From: Thermoplasmatota archaeon
GTDB lineage: Archaea > Thermoplasmatota > E2 > DHVEG-1
Assembly: GCA_030616985.1 (NCBI GenBank)
Contig: JAUWWG010000002.1
Location: forward strand, 1-48,017
Length of the DNA: 48,017 nucleotides
Direction of reading: 5' to 3'
This document shows, one piece after another, positions 42,059 to 48,017 of this stretch (positions are counted from its first letter, which is position 1; each line of letters opens with the position of its first letter). The position numbers and the translations under genes are program-made. The notes under the pieces are model-generated. The model ran no database searches. It had not been told where the DNA came from and worked only from the letters and a program-made list of their open reading frames with translations.

Positions 42059-44257
42059 TTAATCCAGATAATATTCAGCTGGATATGGCTCTGGTTTTAA
42101 GCCTTTTCTTTCTCTTACTTGTTTTATCACTTCATCCTGAAGATGCTTTGGCATAGGTTCGAACCCCACGTTTTCTGTATTCCAAAGTACCCTTCCACCT
42201 GTGGCGGATCGTATCGCAGAAGCAAATCCAAACATCTCTGCAACTGGTGCCTTTGAATCAATGTTTACGCTGTCCCCCTCTGTTTTCATGTCCTTTACTT
42301 CTGCTCTTCTCTGGTTTAATTCTCTTGATGCGTCGCCCATGAGTTCTTGCGGTGTACTTATGAATACCTTCTGCATAGGCTCAAGTATTACAGGGTCAGA
42401 GATTGTTATGGAGCCGTATATTGCATTTCTTGCAGCAGGTATAACTTGTGCTGGTCCTCTGTGTATTGCATCCTCGTGAAGTTTAGCATCTACGAGTCTT
42501 ACTAGTACTCCTTGACATGGTTCAGATGCAGTTGGTCCACTTTTCATAACTTCATCGAACGCTTCTTTGATGAGCTCTCTGGTCTCAAATAGGTACTGTA
42601 TACCTTTAGTGGTATCGGCCATCATGTTTAACCCACGTATGGCAAAAACTCCTTTTGCAAGTTCTTTTGTCATTCCTAGTTCCTGTAGAATTTTCGCTAC
42701 TTCATTTTTGTGTTTTTTAACATTTTCAGGTATCACATTATCGTGCAGGGCCTTGACAATATTGTCTGGAAGTGGTTCAACCTCTATGTAAAAACGGTTA
42801 TGTTTATTTGGTGATTTTCCTTCGAATTTATGCGGGCTTGTTTTTCCAACCGTTTCTCTGTACACCACTATAGGTTCTGAGGTGACAATATCAAGTTTAT
42901 AATCATTTCTTATCCTATATTCAGTAATTTCAAGATGCAGTTCTCCCATTCCCGACATCAGGTTTTCACCAGTTTCCTGGTTGATTTGGACTTGTATACT
43001 TGGGTCAGCTTTGGAAATTGATCTAAGAACTTCAATAAGTTTTGGAAGATCTTTCATGTTTTTCGCTTCAACTGCAACAGTTACCACAGGATCTGAAACA
43101 TGAACAATCCGCTCAAAAGGTTCTGCTTCAGGGTCATCTGTGACAGTACTACCTGCAATTGCATCTCTTATTCCAGTGGCAGCAACAATATTCCCTGCAC
43201 TTACAAAATCAACAGGGATTCTGTCTATTGCAACCATGACATTTACTTGTTGTACTCGGTTTTTATTGGGCATTCCTGCCACATAGAGTTCTTGCCCTCG
43301 CTCTATTTTTCCACTATACATACGCCCCACTGCTATTTCTCCTGCATGTGGGTCTAAAATAATCTTTGTAACCATGAGTGCAAGTGGTCCATTTTCTTTA
43401 CATTCAATCATGCTTTTACCAAGTGTACTCTCTTGGTCGCCTCTCCAGATGTGAGGTATTCTATATTTCTGCGCCTCTTGTGGGGATGGGAGATGGTCAA
43501 TAACCATATCGAGTATGACTTCATGGATTGGACTTTTCTTTGCAAGTGTTTTTTGGTCATCTTTATGACAATATTCATATATATCTTTAAAGGAAAGTCC
43601 AGTTTTCTTCATATATGAAGCAGAAATAGCCCAATTATAATATGCAGAACCAAATGCGACTGTTCCGTCCTCTACTTTTACATCCCATTTGTCTTTCAGA
43701 TCTTCTGGAACGATGTTATTAAGAAGCTGATTGTACTTTTGAATTATTTTGACGAAACGCTGCTGCATTTCTTCTGGTGTTACCTTCAACTCATTGATTA
43801 GCCTATCTACTTTGTTGATAAATAAAACGGGTTTCACCTTTTCGCGTATTGCCTGCCTAATGACAGTTTCTGTCTGCGGCATAGCTCCCTCTACAGCACA
43901 TACTAGAACTATTGCTCCATCAACGGCACGCATTGCACGTGTTACGTCACCACCAAAATCTACGTGACCTGGAGTATCTAAAAGATTGATAAGATAATCT
44001 TTCCCTTCAAAACTGTGCACCATGGATGCAGAAGCTGTGTTAATGGTGATGCCTCTGTCTTGTTCCTGTCCTTCATAATCTAGCACAAGCTGTTTACCGG
44101 CAAGATCTTCACTCATCATACCGCAACCAGCAAGCAAATTGTCAGAAAATGTGGTTTTCCCATGGTCTATATGCGCAGCTATACCAATGTTACGAATGCG
44201 ACTTAGTTTATTCATCAGATCTTTTGCTTTTGCTATATTGTCTTCCTTACGTCCCAT
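42059..44257 (-). CDS. fusA: Translation elongation factor 2
   Basis: 732 residues. The GTPase motifs are AAHIDHGKTTFSDNLLAGCG (G1), LLDTPGHVDFGGDV (G3) and VLFINKVDRLI (G4). Domain IV carries LHEDAIHRGPAQVIPAARNA with the His modified to diphthamide in archaea and eukaryotes. It drives ribosome translocation. It is the third gene of a minus-strand str operon after uS12 and uS7, separated from uS7 by 39 nt. The convergent downstream spacer of about 220 nt carries no gene. Confidence 0.97.
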   Translation of the reverse strand: MGRKEDNIAKAKDLMNKLSRIRNIGIAAHIDHGKTTFSDNLLAGCGMMSEDLAGKQLVLDYEGQEQDRGITINTASASMVHSFEGKDYLINLLDTPGHVDFGGDVTRAMRAVDGAIVLVCAVEGAMPQTETVIRQAIREKVKPVLFINKVDRLINELKVTPEEMQQRFVKIIQKYNQLLNNIVPEDLKDKWDVKVEDGTVAFGSAYYNWAISASYMKKTGLSFKDIYEYCHKDDQKTLAKKSPIHEVILDMVIDHLPSPQEAQKYRIPHIWRGDQESTLGKSMIECKENGPLALMVTKIILDPHAGEIAVGRMYSGKIERGQELYVAGMPNKNRVQQVNVMVAIDRIPVDFVSAGNIVAATGIRDAIAGSTVTDDPEAEPFERIVHVSDPVVTVAVEAKNMKDLPKLIEVLRSISKADPSIQVQINQETGENLMSGMGELHLEITEYRIRNDYKLDIVTSEPIVVYRETVGKTSPHKFEGKSPNKHNRFYIEVEPLPDNIVKALHDNVIPENVKKHKNEVAKILQELGMTKELAKGVFAIRGLNMMADTTKGIQYLFETRELIKEAFDEVMKSGPTASEPCQGVLVRLVDAKLHEDAIHRGPAQVIPAARNAIYGSITISDPVILEPMQKVFISTPQELMGDASRELNQRRAEVKDMKTEGDSVNIDSKAPVAEMFGFASAIRSATGGRVLWNTENVGFEPMPKHLQDEVIKQVRERKGLKPEPYPAEYYLD

Positions 44258-44296
44258 ACTAAATACTCCTTATAACATATTATAAATCTAAATTGT

Positions 44297-44890
44297 TTAT
44301 CTGGCTGACTTGGCAACTCTTTCTACGTCATTTTTCTTGCCTATTGCAAAAGAAGCTACATCATTTTTGCTTGCCTTGATTATCTCATCAGCAAGGCACG
44401 ACTCGATACTTCGTTTATTTTTATGGGAAGCAGAAACTGATCCCTTACAGATGTTTCGAAGAGCAAGATCCAGACGTCTCTGCGGAGCTGTATCAACTGC
44501 TTTAGGGACTGATATGCCACCAAAACGCAGTCGAGTAGTTTCCTCTTTAGGTGCAGCATTTTGAAGAGAGTCAACGAATACTTGTATTGGATTGGATTTA
44601 GTTCTCTTCTCGATAATTTCAAAAGCAGCCTTTACAACTTTATATGCCTTAATTTTCTTTCCAGTATAAACCTCAGTTCTCATTATATTGTTGATCAAAC
44701 GCTCGACTATGGGAACCTTGGCTTTGGCAAACATTTTATTTGAAAAAACCCCGCCAAGGTATAGATTCTCAGTTTCTAAATTTATGTATTTTTCTAATCC
44801 TCTGTCTTCTACCTTGACTTTACTCATATCATATTTCGCCAGAACTGGGAAAAAATGAGCATCTACTTTTCCTTTACTTTTTTCAGTCAT
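44297..44890 (-). CDS. rpsG: Ribosomal protein uS7
   Basis: 197 residues, archaeal length. Key segments: KVPIVERLINNIMRTEVYTG, FVDSLQNAAPKEETTRLRFG then GISVPKAVDTAPQRRLDLAL and the C-terminal SIESCLADEIIKASKNDV. It nucleates assembly of the 30S head. It starts two bases after the uS12 stop and precedes EF-2, the conserved str order. Confidence 0.96.
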   Translation of the reverse strand: MTEKSKGKVDAHFFPVLAKYDMSKVKVEDRGLEKYINLETENLYLGGVFSNKMFAKAKVPIVERLINNIMRTEVYTGKKIKAYKVVKAAFEIIEKRTKSNPIQVFVDSLQNAAPKEETTRLRFGGISVPKAVDTAPQRRLDLALRNICKGSVSASHKNKRSIESCLADEIIKASKNDVASFAIGKKNDVERVAKSAR

Positions 44891-44892
44891 AT

Positions 44893-45324
44893 CTATCGTC
44901 TCATTGCTTTTTCAATCTTTCCTTTAATCATTTGATCAAGGGCTACGTCGTTGACTTTTATTACTTTAAATCGAACACCAGGGATATCACCGTAACTTCT
45001 TCCCATTCTACCGCCAATTCCTTCAATCATTACTTCGTCATGTTCATCGATAAAACTAATGGCATTATTGCCCGGAGCAAATGCAGTAATCTGACGACCA
45101 TTTTTTATAAGTTGTACTTTTACACATTTTCTAATAGCAGAATTCGGTTGTTTCGCTTCTATGCCTACTTTTTCAATGACAATTCCTCTTGCTTGAGCTG
45201 TTCCTCCAAGCGGATCTGCCTTTTCTTTTAGGCGTAATACTCTCTTTTTGAAATACCGATCATGCCATTGCTGTTTTCTACGGTCTTTTTTGAGTTTTCT
45301 TGCTGCATTCAGTCCTTTGCCCAT
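44893..45324 (-). CDS. rpsL: Ribosomal protein uS12
   Basis: 143 residues with the archaeal/eukaryotic N-terminus ([20 protein letters not shown]). Near-universal stretches include [20 protein letters not shown] and [20 protein letters not shown]. It monitors codon-anticodon pairing in the A site. First gene of the str operon; GGTGAAAC precedes its ATG and the promoter lies in the 45325-45500 gap. Confidence 0.97.
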   Translation of the reverse strand: MGKGLNAARKLKKDRRKQQWHDRYFKKRVLRLKEKADPLGGTAQARGIVIEKVGIEAKQPNSAIRKCVKVQLIKNGRQITAFAPGNNAISFIDEHDEVMIEGIGGRMGRSYGDIPGVRFKVIKVNDVALDQMIKGKIEKAMRR

Positions 45325-45500
45325 GTTTCACCTACTAGATAAGAGTAAGCCAGTATGTAGCTTTTGATATTTAAATCTTTTAGATGGGGACTCCTAAAAG
45401 TTGAAACTAGTAAATTAGTTTTTTTCGTAGGTCCATTTGCGGCATAAAACAACAGCCACATTTTTATATCAAAAAGGTATTTCATATAACGGGCTCTGAG

Positions 45501-46358
45501 ATGCACAAAGATCAAATTATCGTTAATGATGACGCAAGTTCTTCTGGAATAATACACCGAGGTGTATTGAGTTACTACCTGGGTTCTGTGTTTTTTATGG
45601 TAGGTATTGCACTCCTAGCAATAGGGGTGGCATTTATCATGATTTTCAAAATTCACTATAACTCTTTGCCAGAAGAAATTCTTCTTACTGCTGTTTTCAT
45701 GGGTGTTGGTTTTACATCGATTTTGACGGGCATCAATTTGATGATGAGGCAGACGAAATACGGGTACGGTATTGTGGGAGGGAGTGCTCTTATGTCGTTA
45801 TCTGCTCTCTCTCTTTTTGTATATGCTTATCCAGATAAGTGGTATTACCCATTCATAAGCTATGTATTCTCGCTCTTCGTTGCTGGATTTTTAGTACTAA
45901 TGGGAAATGCATTTGCAAATGTGACTCTCAAGATGATTGGAAACAGATTCGAATCTGTGGTGGGCAAAGAAGAAAAAGCGGAAGTGAAAATCTATACTGA
46001 CGAAGAGATAGAGCGAGATATAGAGGAAGCAACAAGGAAAAGTGTAGACGCTGCTGTCAATAAACTAGATTTTACAATGTCCGATGGAAAGGATTTGACA
46101 TTAGGGGCATCTTGCACCAAAGTGCGAGGTAATATCGTAAGAGTCAAAGATGATATAGATGAAGCGAGAATCTTGAGAATAACGAGGAATCCAGCCGAAA
46201 CGGATAAATGGGGCTCAATAGGTATTGATAAGGTTTCAATGCAGTTGAGTAGCGCACTGGAGAATCAACCATCAATTGAGAAAGATCGATTGGTAGAAAT
46301 CACGAAGGATTTCGAAAGAAAAATTAAAGGTATTGTTGATCTAGTGAAATCAAAGTGA
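45501..46358 (+). CDS. Four-helix membrane protein of unknown function
   Basis: 285 residues. Four hydrophobic segments span about residues 25-150: YLGSVFFMVGIALLAIGVAF, a segment around ILLTAVFMGVGFTSILTGIN, GIVGGSALMSLSALSLFVYA and YVFSLFVAGFLVLMGNAFA. A cytoplasmic region of about 130 residues follows; it begins with a coiled acidic/basic helix (DEEIERDIEEATRKSVDAAV) and has a compact domain behind it. Not a family I can name. Its plus-strand neighbour, 200 nt downstream, encodes an actin-like ATPase; a membrane-anchor relationship is possible but unproven. Confidence 0.7.
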   Translation: MHKDQIIVNDDASSSGIIHRGVLSYYLGSVFFMVGIALLAIGVAFIMIFKIHYNSLPEEILLTAVFMGVGFTSILTGINLMMRQTKYGYGIVGGSALMSLSALSLFVYAYPDKWYYPFISYVFSLFVAGFLVLMGNAFANVTLKMIGNRFESVVGKEEKAEVKIYTDEEIERDIEEATRKSVDAAVNKLDFTMSDGKDLTLGASCTKVRGNIVRVKDDIDEARILRITRNPAETDKWGSIGIDKVSMQLSSALENQPSIEKDRLVEITKDFERKIKGIVDLVKSK

Positions 46359-46530
46359 TAATCTATCAAATGATTTGATTAAAGTAAATATTTTGTTCTT
46401 GCGCATCTGTGACTGAGGGTCAATGGTGTTGTACCTACTTTTAGTGGGGAGTAAAGTGGGCCATATAACTAGACTATGGGTTGGGGCGAACATTCGAAAC
46501 CTTTTTAAGGAAAATGTAGCTACATTCCAT

Positions 46531-46536
46531 TATATT
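46531..46536 (+). promoter_or_regulatory. TATA box of the actin-like gene
   Basis: TATATT at 46531-46536, centred about 24 nt before ATG 46558. It supports that ATG as the start of a leaderless mRNA and a promoter separate from that of the upstream membrane-protein gene. Confidence 0.5.
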
Positions 46537-46557
46537 AACAAGGATGGTGATGTGGAA

Positions 46558-47613
46558 ATGGCAAAAGGCCTTGATATTGGAACTATGAATATAATTTGTG
46601 CAGAAAAAGAAGGCGAAGATGTAGTTTTTATGCAGCAGCGGAACGCATTTATGGAGCTCGAATCAAGCGATCTCACGAAGACAATGCTAGACACCTCGAA
46701 AGTTCTTTATGTGGAGGAAGACGACGGAATTTCTCTATTGGGAGAGGATGCATTTAGGTTTGCAACTATCTTCGAGAAAGAAGCGAAAAGACCGATGAAA
46801 CGTGGTATAATATGTTCTGACGAGAAAAATGCAATACCTATGATGAAGCTAATTGTAGAGAGAGTCTTGGGCACGCCGAAAAGTCAGGCAGAAGTATTAT
46901 ACATCTCATCTCCAGCAGATCCAATAGATTTAGATATAAATGTATTGTATCATAGGAAAACCATGGAAGCGCTAGCAAAGAAAATGAAATACGACACACA
47001 TGTGATTGATGAGGGCTTGGCTGTGATTTACTCTGAACTTGCAGATTATAACTTTACTGGCTTAGGAATAAGTGTAGGTGCGGGACTCACAAATGTAACG
47101 CTTGCATATTTAGCTACGCCTCTTATGTCTTTCAGCATAGGTAAAGGCGGAGATTGGATCGACGAGCAAGTTTCAAAAACAACAGGATTACCAAAAGAGC
47201 ATGTATGTGCAACAAAAGAGGCAGAATCTAAGTTGGGTACAGATGTTGAGTTTGGTAGCGTAAAAGGTGCTCTTACTGTATACTATGATGCATTGATTAC
47301 ATATATTATTAAGAATCTAGATAGGAAACTTTCCGAGATAGCACCGCCAAAAGTATCATTTCCAGTTGCGATTGCAGGTGGAAGTTCAATCCCCAAAGGA
47401 TTTTTCGATCTGTTTGAGAAGAAATTAAAAGAAACAAAGCTTAGAATTGACATACCGACCATGATACGTGCCAAGGATCCATTGTATTCAGTTGCAAGAG
47501 GATGTTTAATAGCAGCAAGAACACAGGAAGCAGCAGCAGGAAAAAGAACGACGACGGCAACAGCGACAACAACGCAGAAGAAAGCACATGGTAAGACAAC
47601 AGGAAAGAAGAAA
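46558..47613 (+). CDS. Actin/MreB-like ATPase with lysine-rich tail
   Basis: 351-352 residues from ATG 46558; an in-frame ATG at 46423 would add 45 residues of unlikely protein. ASKHA-fold signatures: phosphate 1 GLDIGTMNI (4-12), connect-like region around VIDEGLAVIYSEL, phosphate 2 GISVGAGLTNVTLAY (170-184) and adenosine loop AIAGGSSIPKGF (271-282). These indicate an ATP-binding filament-forming or chaperone-like protein; I cannot place it among MreB, ParM/Ta0583, crenactin or salactin/volactin types. The last ~24 residues (KRTTTATATTTQKKAHGK, TTGKKK) are low-complexity and basic, probably for binding membrane, DNA or RNA. The last sense codon ends at 47613, with TAA at 47614-47616. Confidence 0.8.
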
Positions 47614-47636
47614 TAAATAGATTACAGTTAGTAAAT

Positions 47637-47686
47637 GGCGGGTTTGTTTGTTAGATGACAAACAACGTCGCCAGTTATTTTTTTAT
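47637..47686 (+). terminator. Hairpin and T-tract after the actin-like gene
   Basis: GGCG (47637-47640) pairs with CGCC (47669-47672) and TTGTTTG with CAAACAA inside, leaving a three-base internal mismatch and an 8-nt loop. ATTTTTTTA follows. The position 20 nt after the stop fits transcription termination. Confidence 0.6.
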
Positions 47687-48017
47687 CCTACATGATTGTT
47701 GTAGCTGTTGCTGGCAGTTATTTGTTCAGAGAATGGGATTAGGGATATAATTACAAGAGACCAATTACACATTTTTTCCATTCAAACTGGTTAATAAGTT
47801 ACTTGCAGGCGATATTGTCATATGTTCCGCTCTTTATATCTTAGCTTTTGTTGGTTTTTTGTGTTACAATAATGGTTATTCCCTCCAAAATTTTTCAGGA
47901 AAAAAAGAGTAGTTTTTTGAGGAATGAGAAGAAAAATCTGGGAAAACTTCTCATCGCGGTTGAGATGGGATGATGATGCACTCCTTTCTAAAAACACCAG
48001 CCCAGATTTTTTAATCA
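47687..48017. other. Terminal non-coding stretch
   Basis: About 330 nt without a supported gene. It contains an 11-bp inverted repeat, AAAAATCTGGG (47932-47942) and CCCAGATTTTT (48001-48011), 58 nt apart, and a minus-strand open frame touching the window edge that does not look like protein. A promoter for a minus- or plus-strand neighbour outside the window may be here. Confidence 0.4.

Noticed and set aside
46423-46557. 45-codon upstream extension of the actin-like gene
   Set aside because: The added residues do not resemble the fold, and a TATA box lies 24 nt before ATG 46558.
4733-47796. Shared 16-mer TTCAAACTGGTTAATA at 4733-4748 and 47781-47796
   Set aside because: One such match is near chance expectation in 48 kb of AT-rich DNA, and the flanks do not align.
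1-48017. CRISPR arrays and tRNA or rRNA genes
   Set aside because: No regularly spaced direct repeats of 24-37 bp and no tRNA T-loop/acceptor pattern noticed in any gap; a covariance-model scan would be the decisive check.
47821-48017. Minus-strand open frame at the right edge
   Set aside because: About 65 codons touching the edge, but composition (many Phe, Lys, Asn and no pattern) does not look like a real protein.

Overview
This 48 kb window is archaeal chromosome. It carries both subunits of the archaeal D-family DNA polymerase, archaeal MCM, a 7S SRP RNA of archaeal type, EF-2 with the diphthamide-loop context, archaeal-type TyrRS, Trm1, THEP1 NTPase and DUF424. PolD, an archaeosortase A cluster, secreted gingipain-like C25 peptidases and folate-type one-carbon genes together suggest a euryarchaeote. 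A sediment-type Thermoplasmatota relative is the most likely match; this is inference, because no 16S rRNA is in the window. Several genes have a TATA box about 25 nt before the start codon (leaderless transcripts), while operon genes use Shine-Dalgarno sites.

Layout. 1-8.2 kb is a low-density, AT-rich accessory region: the 3' end of a persulfide-dioxygenase-like hydrolase, then secreted proteins (arylsulfotransferase-like, C25 peptidase with PKD domain, helical-repeat protein, NosD-like beta-helix) and a GNAT-YoaP protein. Non-coding gaps here hold a 20-bp-period GTGCA repeat. 8.2-11.1 kb holds tiny ORFs, a HemK/PrmC-type methyltransferase and a PadR-MFS efflux operon with a near-perfect 30-bp palindromic operator. 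11.1-23.5 kb is mainly minus-strand housekeeping: RNase HI, TyrRS, a purine/folate run (purB, a 44-aa protein, folP, a separate DHPS N-terminal-domain protein, folC, purN), then trm1, THEP1 NTPase, and the lipid/sorting cluster pssA-pssD-artA. A lipoprotein M14 carboxypeptidase sits between.

23.6-29.1 kb is one tight minus-strand operon encoding an Mrp/Mbh-type membrane arm in Mbh order (A-I, then the NuoH-like M subunit) but without the hydrogenase/electron-transfer subunits J, K, L and N. 29.2-31.3 kb holds thyX, a riboflavin-pathway reductase, a Mut7-C RNase-like protein and DUF424. 31,495-33,253 is a complete IS6-like element with terminal inverted repeats, an 8-bp target duplication and a passenger gene for an unrecognised membrane protein. 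33.4-41.4 kb is a replication island: polB (DP1), polC (DP2), a small membrane protein, SRP RNA and mcm. 42-45.3 kb is the str operon (uS12, uS7, EF-2). 45.5-47.6 kb encodes a four-helix membrane protein and an actin-like ATPase with a lysine-rich tail.

The most promising points for follow-up are the IS6-like element with its passenger membrane protein, the hydrogenase-less Mbh membrane arm, the artA-pssD-pssA unit with an Asp-to-Glu change in PssA, the actin-like protein with its membrane neighbour, the 20-bp-period repeat arrays around the C25 peptidase, the split DHPS domain, and two genes that lack any canonical start codon.
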